NCBI GenBank assembly: GCA_012026715.1
Contig: VEPB01000343.1
Span: 1-27,620 of the forward strand
Source: Methylococcaceae bacterium
GTDB lineage: Bacteria; Pseudomonadota; Gammaproteobacteria; Methylococcales; Methylococcaceae
Length of the DNA stretch: 27,620 nt
Reading direction: 5' to 3'
Shown here: positions 1 through 7,848 of the stretch, one piece after another
Layout of the letters: each line of letters starts with the position of its first letter
Numbering within the stretch: the stretch's first letter is position 1
Notes under the pieces: model-generated
What the model was told of the DNA's origin: nothing
What the model saw: the letters and a program-made list of their open reading frames with translations, nothing else
Database searches by the model: none
Made by a program: the position numbers and the translations under genes

Positions 1-1
1 C

Positions 2-1348
2 GGCGCCTATGCGGCGTCGGCGAAAGGGCTATTCCGCAAACTGCACTGGCTGGGTGCCGATCACGCGGCGCTGGCGGCGGATTACCAGCATTGGCTGGAG
101 GCCGGCCTCGGCGGCGCCGACGACCGGCAAATGGCCCTGGACTTCATCAACGAAACCGAATCCAAGCAGGGACCGGCGGGGGCAGACCTGGAAGGGCTAT
201 GGCCGGCGCCGGTGCTGGCTGCCGCAAAGATCCTGGCCAGTTGGCGTCCGGAGGCCGGCGATCAAATCAAGCAGCCTGTCGGCAAGGACGTCGCCAGCGC
301 CCACGCCGCCGCGTTTTCCGCCGCCAAGCTGACCGGAATCGACGCCTATCTGCAACTGGCTCACGGCTACTGGGTAGACAAGGACTACGCCGGCGTCATT
401 CAGGCCACCGCAACCGACCAGGCCGCCGAAAAAACATCGAACCAGGTCTTCAGCCGCCTGGTCCTGCGCGGGCTCGCCCTGCTCGCCACCGAGAAGAGCC
501 CGGAGGCCGAAAGCCTGTGGCTGGACATCATCAAGACCGACCGCCATCCCGGCCACAAGCGCCAGGCACAATGGCTGCTGGCTCTGAGCCGGGCGGCCAC
601 CGGCAAGCTGGGCTCGATCTATGCCCAAGATACGCCCGTCGGTGAAGCGGAAATCCACGAATTCTTCGTCCACCTCGCTCCCCCGACCCTGCTGGAACAG
701 TTACTGCAACGCCAGGATCTGTCCGCGCGGGTACGTTCCCTGGCCTACTTCTACCTGGCCAACGGCCATCTGCGTCACCGCGACTTCAAAGCAGCCGCCC
801 AACTGCTGGCGGCCCACGACCCGGCCGGTTATGCGCTGGAACAGGACAAGCTGGCACCGTTGAACTGGGCCGGACACAACGAGGACGACTACAGCTGCCC
901 GACCCTGAAAGACTTACTGGTTCAACTGCAGAAATCCCCAATCGCCGCCCACAGTCTCAACTGCATGGGGGATTTTCTCCGAACCCAGAACTGGGACGGC
1001 AGTCCGGCGGTGATCGCCGATCAAGAATATGCCGATGAAGGCAGCCACCGCTGGCATGATCTGGTCGATTACGGCCTCGCCCCCCAGGGAAAGGCGGCCG
1101 GCGGATTTGCCGGCAACGCCTCCACCAGCCTGGACTACTACCGGGACGTCATCGAGCGGCCCGGCAAGCGTGGCGACAAGGAAGTGGCCTACGCCCTGCA
1201 CCGCGCCACCAGTTGTTTCGCCTCCTCAGGCAACAACCACTGCGGCAACCAGGACACACCCAAGGAAACCCGCGCGGCCTGGTTCAAGCGGCTCAAATCG
1301 GACTTCAAGAACACCTCGTGGGCCCAGGATCAGAAGTACTACTGGTAA
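2..1348 (+). CDS. Helical-repeat-like protein, 5' truncated, unknown function
   Basis: The reading frame is open from the left edge of the window, so the true start lies upstream; 448 codons plus the stop are present. The product is rich in Ala, Leu and Tyr pairs spaced like TPR or Sel1-type helical repeats (for example residues around LAYFYLANGHLRHRDFKAAA), but I cannot assign a named repeat family with certainty. The C-terminus carries two close cysteines (SCFASSGNNHCG) and ends in an aromatic KYYW tail. No catalytic motif is visible. The next gene, a DUF3142 protein, begins inside or just after its 3' end, so the two are probably co-translated. A periplasmic or outer-membrane-associated role is inferred only from that secreted neighbour. 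Frame and stop are certain; the function is unknown. Confidence 0.75.
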   Translation, partial: GAYAASAKGLFRKLHWLGADHAALAADYQHWLEAGLGGADDRQMALDFINETESKQGPAGADLEGLWPAPVLAAAKILASWRPEAGDQIKQPVGKDVASAHAAAFSAAKLTGIDAYLQLAHGYWVDKDYAGVIQATATDQAAEKTSNQVFSRLVLRGLALLATEKSPEAESLWLDIIKTDRHPGHKRQAQWLLALSRAATGKLGSIYAQDTPVGEAEIHEFFVHLAPPTLLEQLLQRQDLSARVRSLAYFYLANGHLRHRDFKAAAQLLAAHDPAGYALEQDKLAPLNWAGHNEDDYSCPTLKDLLVQLQKSPIAAHSLNCMGDFLRTQNWDGSPAVIADQEYADEGSHRWHDLVDYGLAPQGKAAGGFAGNASTSLDYYRDVIERPGKRGDKEVAYALHRATSCFASSGNNHCGNQDTPKETRAAWFKRLKSDFKNTSWAQDQKYYW

Positions 1349-2049
1349 AGCGGACTGCGGCCAAACTTCTCGGGCTGATCCTGGCCGCTCTCGGTCCGGC
1401 TGCCGCAGCCGACGACTATTGGGTCTGGCATCCCCGGGTCCAGATCAGCCGGGTGCTGGACGGCGCCGACCGCCTCTACCTGCTCCAGGGCGAGCTGACG
1501 CTAAGGCGCGGCGCGGTCCGCTATGATCGCCGCGGCTTCTCGCCACCCGCCGCATCCGCCCATCCCCTGGTCCTGGTCTATCGCAGCGAAACCCTGGAGT
1601 GGCCGGACTATCTGCCCCGCCGAATCGAGCGGGATCTGGCCGGCTTCGCCGCCAGCGGCAACCGCATGTGGGGCATCCAGCTGGACTTCGACGCCGCCAC
1701 CCGCCATCTCGACCGCTATGGCGAATTCCTGCGGCGGGTGCGAGCCAGCCTGCCCTCTGGCTACCGCCTCAGCGTCACCGGCCTGATGGACTGGGGCAGC
1801 CAGGGCCGGCTGGAGGATCTGAACGGGCTCGGCGGTATCGTCGATGAGATCGTGTTCCAGGCCTATCAGGGAAAGAAACCCGTCAAGAACCATGCGAACT
1901 ATCTGCGCCGCCTCGCCGGGCGGCCATTGGCAGTACCTTTCAAGATCGGACTGGTGGAGGGCGGCGAGTACGAAGCCGAGGCCCTGAGCCGGATACGGCA
2001 ACACCCCGCCTACCGGGGAACAGTGACTTTCCTCGTTCCACCGAATTAG
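1318..2049 (+). CDS. DUF3142-family secreted protein
   Basis: This resembles the DUF3142 family: an early VWHPRVQ segment, an IQLDFDA motif followed by a YGEFLRRVRASLP segment, and LMDWG after it. Its biochemical role is unknown; the pattern of beta-alpha units with conserved Asp residues suggests a TIM-barrel glycoside-hydrolase-like fold, which is inference. A hydrophobic stretch ending in Ala-rich residues near 1345-1410 looks like a signal peptide, giving an exported protein of about 215 residues. The start is uncertain: no ATG lies near the signal peptide. I chose the GTG at 1318, inside the upstream gene; a CTG at 1342 is an alternative, and an ATG at 1213 would put about 44 unlikely residues before the signal peptide. 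The overlap with the upstream gene suggests translational coupling. Confidence 0.7.
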   Translation: MGPGSEVLLVKRTAAKLLGLILAALGPAAAADDYWVWHPRVQISRVLDGADRLYLLQGELTLRRGAVRYDRRGFSPPAASAHPLVLVYRSETLEWPDYLPRRIERDLAGFAASGNRMWGIQLDFDAATRHLDRYGEFLRRVRASLPSGYRLSVTGLMDWGSQGRLEDLNGLGGIVDEIVFQAYQGKKPVKNHANYLRRLAGRPLAVPFKIGLVEGGEYEAEALSRIRQHPAYRGTVTFLVPPN

Positions 2050-2325
2050 CCGCGGGCAACGGGTGTCATCCTTGCCAGCCGTGAGACGAGCACGCAAGCG
2101 ACAAGAAATCTACCAGCCGATCTGCCTTCGGACGCCAATTCCCGGCAATCACCTAGTTTCAGATCATCCCTCAAGAGTTTCCATATACTTCGAAGGGATA
2201 TTCTAGGTGGTCGCGCCCATTGACTCATGAGCATCCCCTGTAACACACGGAAACCCGCATCTGTTCTACACTAGCTAACTGCCGTTCCATTAACGAGGCC
2301 AGCGTGCTGCCCGCTGGTATACAGC
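2050..2325. other. Intergenic region, AT-richer than its surroundings
   Basis: This 276-base stretch holds no credible gene. Its composition drops from the high GC of the preceding genes, and it marks the start of a distinct segment continuing to about 4200. A weak promoter could be read as TTGACT at 2220 with TAACAC or TACACT downstream, but spacing and matches are poor, so I do not call it. Confidence 0.5.
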
Positions 2326-3672
2326 ATGCATCTGAAAACCTATCGATTTGTCACATTTCTGGGATTCGCACTATGGGCCCAGGCAGACCTCCTAGCTTGC
2401 GGGATAGACGTCATTCTTCGCTACGACGACTACAGCACAAAATCTCCAACCCACATCGAAAAGCAACTCTTCGAAGCGGCAAAATCCGTAGACGGGTCCA
2501 TTCTGGTCGGCATCGTACCCTTTCCTGACCTCGAATACCCTCAAGACGACGAAACGGATTTCCTTCCACCCGAAGCCCCGCTATCGGAGACAAAAAGGGA
2601 ACTCATCGAAACCTACCATCGGCAACGAGTCGTCACTTACGCTCTTCATGGGTATAGCCATAAGAACAACTTGTCTGCCGAATCCCTATCAAACGGAGGT
2701 ATGCAGTCAGAGTTTGCCGTACTTAACCCGCAGCGCCAGAAAAATCTTCTGCGCATCGGAAAAGCAGCATTGGAAACCCAATTATCAGCTCCTCTTGACA
2801 TCTTTATACCGCCCTTCAACAGTTATGACGAAAGCACGCTCGGCGCCCTCAGACAAACCGGGTTCAAACTACTTTCAGCATCGATACACAGGGACATCGT
2901 TTCACAAGGGTTAGAATTTCTTCCCGCCCCGACGCTTTATCCGCAATACCTGCGCGAGGTGACGCTCAAGGCACTGTCACGGCATGAACACGGCACAATA
3001 CTGGTCACCTTACACCCCTACGACTTCGTTGGGAGCAACACTGACTTTCCGAGCTACCGGAAAAGCTCCGGCTCCCCCATGACGATCGCACAATTCCGTG
3101 AGGATCTTGAGTACCTCAAGGCCCAAGGGATAAATTTCATTTCTATCGAATCTCTCAGGGCGAAAGGCGTGGACCTGTCCGCAGAGCGCCTATTGGCGAA
3201 TCGTCCACTGAGTTACAGCTTCATCATCGATCATGGCGTGGTTCCAAACTGGCTGGTAGCGCCGCCAATGCCGGAGGTCTATCGAAGCGCCGAAGATGCC
3301 AACCATGACTATTTAAAGATTCTATTATCTGCGACCGTGCTGCACGGGCTTATTGCCTTGTTGAGCGCCAGTATCTCACGGCTTCTCTGGCTACGTCTGA
3401 CCGGATATCCAAGACTCAGGACCGCAGGCCTCTTCGCAGTTATAGCGGCCGCTGGCTACGTAGCCCTGTACGGCTATAAAATAGGATTTTATTCCAAGAT
3501 ATCCCTTATTGGATCCATCCTGACGGGCGCTTTGTTAGGCATCGGCATGGGCTGTTTCCATAGCTCCCGCGCCAGAATCGTTCTCCCCAAAAGATCACCG
3601 GGCGATTTTGCCGCAGGAATGCACGCGAAGGCCGCTTCCAAAACGTACAAGTCGAACGAGCCTTTCCAATAG
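2326..3672 (+). CDS. Polysaccharide-deacetylase-like (DUF2334-type) membrane protein
   Basis: This 448-residue protein has the marks of the NodB/DUF2334 deacetylase superfamily: RYDDYS with paired Asp 34-35, a metal-ligand-like HGYSH at 108-112, IPPFNSYD at 161-168 and LHPYDF at 229-234. The family removes acyl groups from polysaccharides or acts as a sugar-binding relative; the substrate here is unknown. An N-terminal hydrophobic segment (about 7-24) ends at LLACG, so it is a signal peptide or a weak lipobox. Three hydrophobic segments near 331-357, 366-384 and 391-410 would anchor the C-terminus in the membrane, so the catalytic domain is likely periplasmic. The ATG has no good ribosome binding site. 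The gene is visibly less GC-rich than its flanks and has no operon partner, which suggests later acquisition. Confidence 0.75.
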   Translation: MHLKTYRFVTFLGFALWAQADLLACGIDVILRYDDYSTKSPTHIEKQLFEAAKSVDGSILVGIVPFPDLEYPQDDETDFLPPEAPLSETKRELIETYHRQRVVTYALHGYSHKNNLSAESLSNGGMQSEFAVLNPQRQKNLLRIGKAALETQLSAPLDIFIPPFNSYDESTLGALRQTGFKLLSASIHRDIVSQGLEFLPAPTLYPQYLREVTLKALSRHEHGTILVTLHPYDFVGSNTDFPSYRKSSGSPMTIAQFREDLEYLKAQGINFISIESLRAKGVDLSAERLLANRPLSYSFIIDHGVVPNWLVAPPMPEVYRSAEDANHDYLKILLSATVLHGLIALLSASISRLLWLRLTGYPRLRTAGLFAVIAAAGYVALYGYKIGFYSKISLIGSILTGALLGIGMGCFHSSRARIVLPKRSPGDFAAGMHAKAASKTYKSNEPFQ

Positions 3673-3965
3673 TCGGGTGTGGCGCGCTGGTTCGTTTTGC
3701 AGCCTTCTATGACCAACGAGACCGCCTGGCGTGTTCGGCAAGGCTGACGCAGCTGCGACGATTCAAAACCAGATTACGTCGGGCAGTTCAATCTCCCAGG
3801 AACGTTATTACTCACTCGTTCACACCGCATTTTGCGCGACGTCAAGCCGTCCCTCTCGACTCGCCGGGATCACCGCATGGCATTCTTGGACACGAGCGAT
3901 CCGGCTGGGATTGTGCGATTCCCTATTGTGGCCTTCCGAGCCACACGCCATCCATCGGCGCTCAT
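3673..3965. other. Intergenic region with no supported gene
   Basis: Two short plus-strand frames (3731-3967 and 3832-4014) lack ribosome binding sites and recognisable motifs, and they overlap each other in different frames. I see no transposase signature or terminal repeats. The stretch may be eroded sequence left by an insertion or deletion. Confidence 0.5.
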
Positions 3966-3996
3966 AAAAAGTTGCCTTCATCACCCACAACTTTTT
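3966..3996. terminator. AT-rich inverted repeat, possible terminator
   Basis: AAAAAGTTG at 3966-3974 pairs perfectly with CAACTTTTT at 3988-3996 around a 13-base loop. The hairpin is symmetric, so either strand would end in a T run. It lies about 205 bases downstream of the ctpA stop. The stem is weak (three G-C pairs), so the terminator call is tentative. Confidence 0.35.
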
Positions 3997-4192
3997 AGAT
4001 ATAGGGAGAAATAGACGGATTCGTCAGCCCCGGATCATCGAAACCCGCGCGGCGGTACATACGCCTTTCGCGGAGCTCGATCACGCTATCTTCTGACACT
4101 TCCCAATACCCAGGAAAGAGCGTTTTCAATACCTTCAGCACAAGGTATCGATCAGACGTATTAACCGCTGTTCGGCCCGGCTTTACCCGCAA
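3995..4192 (-). CDS. Doubtful 65-codon ORF after ctpA, same frame
   Basis: A minus-strand frame runs from a TTG at 4192 to a TAA at 3995. It is in the same frame as ctpA and is separated from the ctpA stop (TGA, 4204-4202) by only three codons, so it is equally a 3' extension that readthrough would reach. The predicted peptide is mixed and charged (for example VIELRERRMYRRAG) and I do not recognise it. No clear ribosome binding site is seen. It could be a small gene, a remnant of a longer gene, or chance. Confidence 0.2.
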   Translation of the reverse strand: MRVKPGRTAVNTSDRYLVLKVLKTLFPGYWEVSEDSVIELRERRMYRRAGFDDPGLTNPSISPYI

Positions 4193-4201
4193 GGGCGATA
4201 C

Positions 4202-5515
4202 TCAGTGCTTGTCTAGGATATTGATCCCTTTCAACAGGTTGAGCGCTTCATTGAGGGGGTAATCCTGGAGCGCCAAGGTTTCCTCGGCCTTTTCCTCGGT
4301 CTTGTCTGCTCCCTTGCCCTTACCCTCTTTGTTGGCCTTGTCGTTGATCAAATGCCCCGTCAGGTCGGCTTCCTTGATGGGGCTGAATTCGGACTGCTGG
4401 GCCATTTCCAGCTTGACCTTGGAGATGGGCACGTCGGGTACGATGCCCTCAGCCTGGATGGAACGACCCGACGGGGTGTAGTAGCGCGCGGTGGTGAGCT
4501 TGACGGCTCCGCCGTTGCTGGTGGGCAGGATCGTTTGCACCGAACCCTTGCCGAAGGTCTTTTCGCCCATGATGACTGCACGCTTGTGATCCTGCAGCGC
4601 GCCGGCCACGATTTCCGAAGCCGAGGCGGAACCACCGTTGATCAGCACCACGATGGGCGCGCCCCTGAGCACATCGCCGGGGGTCGCGTTGAACTTCATC
4701 TTGGCGTCTTCGATACGGCCGTCGGTGTACACCACCAAGCCGCTGTCCAGGAAGGCGTCGCTCACCGCCACCGCGGCATTGAGCACGCCCCCCGGATTGT
4801 TGCGCAGGTCGAGCACCAGCCCCTTGAGATCGTGGGACTTCTTCAGCTCGTTGATGGCATCCAGCATGTTGTCGCCGGTCTTGGACTGAAAGCTGGTGAT
4901 GCGGACGTAGCCGTAGCCTTCTTCGAGGGTCTTGCTCTTGACGCTCTTGACCTTGATGACGTCGCGCACGATCTTGATCTTGAGCGGCTGCTCCAGACCT
5001 TCGCGCACCACCGTCAGGGTGATCTCGCTGCCGGGCTCGCCGCGCATGCTCTTGACCGCGTCGTTGAGGCTCATCCCCTTCACCGGCTTGTCGTCGAGCC
5101 GGATGATCAGGTCGCCGGCCTTGATGCCGGCCTTTTGCGCGGGGGTGTCGTCGATGGGGGAAATGACCTTGACGAAGCCATTCTCCAGTCCGACCTCGAT
5201 ACCCAGCCCTCCGAACTGCCCGGTCGTGCCAACCTTCAATTCGTTGTACTGCTCCTGGTCAAGGTAGGCGGAATGGGGATCCAGACCGGTCAGCATCCCC
5301 CGAATGGCATCTTCCAGCAATTTGTTGTCGGTCACCGGCTCGACGTAATCCTGTCGAATTCGGTTGTAAACCTCCGAAAACGTCTTGAGGCCCTCAAACG
5401 GGATCGCATTCAGATCCCCGCCGTCCTTTTCGGCCAGGGCGGTCCCGCCGGCACCGACCAAGATGCCGATCGCGGCGCTGCAGGTGATCGCCAAAAGAGT
5501 CTTTCGGTTCGACAT
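4202..5515 (-). CDS. ctpA: Carboxyl-terminal processing serine protease (S41)
   Basis: The 437-residue product is a periplasmic tail-specific protease of the CtpA/Prc family, peptidase S41. An N-terminal hydrophobic export segment (about 5-28) is followed by a PDZ domain near 100-185 (start FGGLGIEV) and the protease core. The nucleophile should be Ser298 in GGSASASEI and the general base Lys323 in TFGKGSVQ; their 25-residue spacing equals the Ser452/Lys477 pair of E. coli Prc. A charged Lys/Glu linker (about 394-412) precedes the C-terminal helix. The frame continues upstream to 5752, but the ATG at 5515 directly precedes the signal peptide and is preferred. The gene follows envC after 67 bases on the same strand, a common envC-ctpA pairing. 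CtpA proteases often trim or degrade murein hydrolases, so a shared role in septal wall remodelling is a fair inference. Confidence 0.93.
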   Translation of the reverse strand: MSNRKTLLAITCSAAIGILVGAGGTALAEKDGGDLNAIPFEGLKTFSEVYNRIRQDYVEPVTDNKLLEDAIRGMLTGLDPHSAYLDQEQYNELKVGTTGQFGGLGIEVGLENGFVKVISPIDDTPAQKAGIKAGDLIIRLDDKPVKGMSLNDAVKSMRGEPGSEITLTVVREGLEQPLKIKIVRDVIKVKSVKSKTLEEGYGYVRITSFQSKTGDNMLDAINELKKSHDLKGLVLDLRNNPGGVLNAAVAVSDAFLDSGLVVYTDGRIEDAKMKFNATPGDVLRGAPIVVLINGGSASASEIVAGALQDHKRAVIMGEKTFGKGSVQTILPTSNGGAVKLTTARYYTPSGRSIQAEGIVPDVPISKVKLEMAQQSEFSPIKEADLTGHLINDKANKEGKGKGADKTEEKAEETLALQDYPLNEALNLLKGINILDKH

Positions 5516-5582
5516 GAGATTTTTCCGTGAATGGATAGCGAATAAGGTATTTGTGGAGACGACGGTGGACGGCGTGGGCGGA

Positions 5583-6758
5583 TCACTCGTTGCGCGCGCA
5601 CCAGGCCAGCGGATCGATCGGCCGCCCCTTGTCACGTAGCCCGAAATATAGAGCAGGCTCGGATTGGCCACCACTGGAACCGACCCGCGACACCACTTCG
5701 CCCGCGTCGACCCAGTCGCCGACATCGCGCTGCAGGCTCTGGTTGTAGGCATAAAGACTCATGAGGCCGTTGCCGTGATCGATGATGGTCAGCAACCCGT
5801 AGCCCCGCAACCAATCGGCAAACGCCACCCGGCCTGCGGCCACGGCCCGCACGGTGTCCCCTTCGCGGGCCGCGATCAACACGCCATCCCAGCTCCCGGA
5901 CATGCGCGGCGCCCCGAAACGCTGGCGCAAATCGCCCGCCACGGGCCATCCGAGCCGGCCCTTGGCTTCCGCCGGCGCAGCCGGTCCGGAAGGGGAAATC
6001 TCGGCTTCGGAAGCGGATTCAGGAACCTCCGCGTCAGCCTCGGGCAAGGCCGCGATCAGGCTCTGCAACCGACTGGCGTCTTCGTTCAACTGCAGCAACC
6101 GAGTACTCTTGTCCTTGCGCTCCCGCTCCAGGGCGGCAAGCAAAGCTTCCCGCTCGGTTTTTGATTGGTCGAGCCGGGCCCGCTTGCGGTCCAACTCGGC
6201 ACGGCTGTCCTCGAGCCCCCGCATCTTGGCCTGCAGCGCGTCCTCCACGGCGCGCGCCTCGTCGAGATCGCGTCCAAGCGACTGCAACTGTGCCGCGCGG
6301 GCGCGATTAATGTAGCGGTAATAGGTTAACACGCGCCCGGAGGCTACGGCATCTTCCTGGTTCATCAGCAATTTCAGCCAGTCCTGACGGCCCAGGGCAT
6401 AAGCGGACCGCACCTGGCCCACCAGGGCTTGATTATGATCGACCACCCGCTGGCGGATGCGGTCACGGTGCTGCCTGAGCTGTTCAGTTTCCTGTCCGGT
6501 ATTTCTGATCTTGGCCTCCATCGCGCGCGCAGCCTCGGCCAGGCGACCGTATTCGGTTTCCAACGCTGCCAATTGGCCGGTAAGCCCATCCTTCTGCGCA
6601 TCCAGCCCGCCGATCACCTTCTGCAAGCGCTTGATGCGTTCCTGAACGGCGCCGAGTTCCCGGCTCTTCTCGGCCAGCCTGCCGCGCTCGTCCGCCGAAG
6701 CGGCGGAAACCAGGCCTATCAGCAACAAGATCACTCGGGGTATCAGCAACACCGGCAA
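5583..6758 (-). CDS. envC: Murein hydrolase activator, EnvC type
   Basis: The 391-residue protein has a signal peptide (1-22), a long charged coiled coil (about 23-240), a Pro/Ala/Glu-rich linker and a C-terminal LytM/M23 domain (about 268-388). As in EnvC, the zinc ligands of active LytM peptidases look missing: the first His position falls in SGSWDG, and the later HxH-type and LHFE-type motifs read LYAYN and LYFGLR. It should therefore activate amidases rather than cut peptidoglycan. EnvC works with FtsEX at the division septum. The only plausible start is the TTG at 6758, with GAGG unusually close; the frame stays open upstream to about 6869 without ATG or GTG. In E. coli envC follows gpmI; here no gpmI is present upstream. 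Confidence 0.88.
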   Translation of the reverse strand: MPVLLIPRVILLLIGLVSAASADERGRLAEKSRELGAVQERIKRLQKVIGGLDAQKDGLTGQLAALETEYGRLAEAARAMEAKIRNTGQETEQLRQHRDRIRQRVVDHNQALVGQVRSAYALGRQDWLKLLMNQEDAVASGRVLTYYRYINRARAAQLQSLGRDLDEARAVEDALQAKMRGLEDSRAELDRKRARLDQSKTEREALLAALERERKDKSTRLLQLNEDASRLQSLIAALPEADAEVPESASEAEISPSGPAAPAEAKGRLGWPVAGDLRQRFGAPRMSGSWDGVLIAAREGDTVRAVAAGRVAFADWLRGYGLLTIIDHGNGLMSLYAYNQSLQRDVGDWVDAGEVVSRVGSSGGQSEPALYFGLRDKGRPIDPLAWCARNE

Positions 6759-6787
6759 TGCCTCGATCTCGATCCGCCCAGCCAGCC

Positions 6788-6801
6788 ACGGTTTAAACCG
6801 T
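6788..6801. promoter_or_regulatory. 14-bp perfect palindrome, candidate operator
   Basis: ACGGTTTAAACCGT is a perfect 14-bp palindrome between the divergent envC and arsR genes, 19 bases upstream of the -35 box of the arsR-side promoter. Its length and place fit a dimeric regulator. Which protein binds is unknown; the adjacent ArsR-type regulator is the first candidate. Confidence 0.4.
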
Positions 6802-6820
6802 CGTAGAACCTGCGACCAGC

Positions 6821-6849
6821 TTGGGAACTCTTCACATCCAACGTATAAT
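6821..6849 (+). promoter_or_regulatory. Sigma-70 promoter upstream of arsR
   Basis: TTGGGA at 6821-6826 and a perfect TATAAT at 6844-6849 are separated by 17 bases. Transcription would start near 6856, giving the arsR-type gene a leader of about 175 bases. Confidence 0.6.
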
Positions 6850-6958
6850 AGCCCGGCGCAACATGAGTCTTAGACCATTGATCGCCCGCCCGCCTGATTG
6901 TCCGCGGCATCGGATCGCAGGGCTCGCCGGGGCGATTCTACCGCCTTTTTGCGCCGAC

Positions 6959-6990
6959 GCGCCGCAATGAGCCCTTGGGCTCTGCGGCGC
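6959..6990 (+). promoter_or_regulatory. Strong hairpin in the arsR leader
   Basis: GCGCCGCA (6959-6966) pairs with TGCGGCGC (6983-6990). After a 2-base bulge, GAGCC (6969-6973) pairs with GGCTC (6978-6982) around a CTTG tetraloop. No T run follows, so it is not an ordinary terminator. It lies within the predicted leader, 41 bases before the start codon; a role in leader regulation or RNA stability is inference. Confidence 0.5.
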
Positions 6991-7031
6991 ATCTCCTGGG
7001 ACCGCGATCCCGGCCAAAAGCCGCCTCAGCC

Positions 7032-7334
7032 ATGGAAAATTCCCTGATCGCCACAGACGCGGACATTGCCAAGGCCGCCCAGTACCTGAAAGCACTGGGG
7101 CACCCGTTGCGGCTGAAGATTCTCTGCCAGCTGGGCGAAAACCGCATCAGTGTGCAGGACATCGTCGAACGGGTCGGGACAACCCAGAGCAATATCTCTC
7201 AGCATCTGGGGATCTTGCGGGAAAAAGGCATCCTGGCGTGCCAAAAGGACGCCAACCGGGTTTATTACTACGTGGACAACATCGATACGCTCAGACTGAT
7301 CAAGCTGCTCAAGGAAATATTTTGCAAGACGTGA
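7032..7334 (+). CDS. ArsR-family regulator, SqrR/BigR persulfide-sensor type
   Basis: This 100-residue winged-helix repressor has the ArsR DNA-reading helix around TTQSNISQHLGILREKGIL (50-68). It lacks the CVC metal motif of arsenic sensors. Instead it has Cys32 in RLKILCQL and Cys98 in KEIFC near the C-terminus. The 66-residue spacing equals that of the sensing pairs Cys41/Cys107 in SqrR and Cys42/Cys108 in BigR, which form a polysulfide bridge when reactive sulfur rises. A third cysteine, Cys70, follows the recognition helix. A TTG at 6975 would extend the frame, but the ATG at 7032 fits the family length. The next gene is a rhodanese, so a sulfur-responsive role is well supported by context, much like the ygaV-ygaP pair of E. 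coli. Confidence 0.85.
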   Translation: MENSLIATDADIAKAAQYLKALGHPLRLKILCQLGENRISVQDIVERVGTTQSNISQHLGILREKGILACQKDANRVYYYVDNIDTLRLIKLLKEIFCKT

Positions 7335-7371
7335 ACGGCGTAATTACAAGACAAAATCCAATAGGTGTTTG

Positions 7372-7809
7372 ATGGATTTCGAGAAAGTCATAGAATTTGG
7401 CAGTAATCACTGGATTTTAAGCAGTGGTTATTTTGTCGTCAGTTTGCTGCTGATTCAGGATTTGTTCGATACCCTGACCAGTAAGCATAAATCCATCTCG
7501 GCATCGGCGGCGGTCGCCATGATGAACGACGATAAGACCGTCGTCCTCGACGTTCGCGAGTCCCATGAATTCGCCAAGGGGCATATCGAGAACGCCCAGC
7601 ACATTCCGCTGGCTAGCCTGGATGAAAAGATGTTCGTGCTGGAACAGCACAAGGACGCCCCCATCATCGTCACCTGTCAGCAGGGCACCCGCTCGCTGAT
7701 GGCGTGCAAGAAACTCACCCAGCGCGGATTCAGCAAGATTCACGAGCTGCGCGGTGGCATGCAGGCCTGGGAAGACGCCAAGCTACCCGTGGTCGTGAAG
7801 AAAAAATAA
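7372..7809 (+). CDS. Membrane-anchored rhodanese (YibN-like)
   Basis: The 145-residue protein has one N-terminal membrane helix (about 14-32) followed by a single rhodanese domain: LDVRESHEF near 59-67, GHIENAQHIPL near 70-80, and the active-site loop with Cys102 in TCQQGTRS. Rhodaneses carry sulfane sulfur as a cysteine persulfide; the anchor resembles E. coli YibN and should place the domain on the cytoplasmic side. The ATG at 7372 with AGGTG upstream is preferred over a TTG one codon earlier. It lies 37 bases after the ArsR-type gene and 39 before secB. In E. coli yibN is likewise followed by grxC-secB-gpsA, but no glutaredoxin gene is present here. Confidence 0.9.
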   Translation: MDFEKVIEFGSNHWILSSGYFVVSLLLIQDLFDTLTSKHKSISASAAVAMMNDDKTVVLDVRESHEFAKGHIENAQHIPLASLDEKMFVLEQHKDAPIIVTCQQGTRSLMACKKLTQRGFSKIHELRGGMQAWEDAKLPVVVKKK

Positions 7810-7848
7810 TCCACAAACCTCCAAACAGTCAGCATCAGGAACCCTCAC

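Noticed and set aside
2220..2246. Sigma-70 promoter TTGACT...TAACAC before the deacetylase-like gene
   Set aside because: Spacer of only 15 bases and a poor -10 match; not convincing.
4352..5530. A 392-codon plus-strand frame opposite ctpA
   Set aside because: Antisense shadow of a clear S41 protease gene; His/Asp-rich composition typical of such shadows.
6864..6968. 35-codon frame in the arsR leader as a gene
   Set aside because: Arg/Pro-rich peptide with no recognisable family or clear ribosome binding site; mentioned only as part of the leader.
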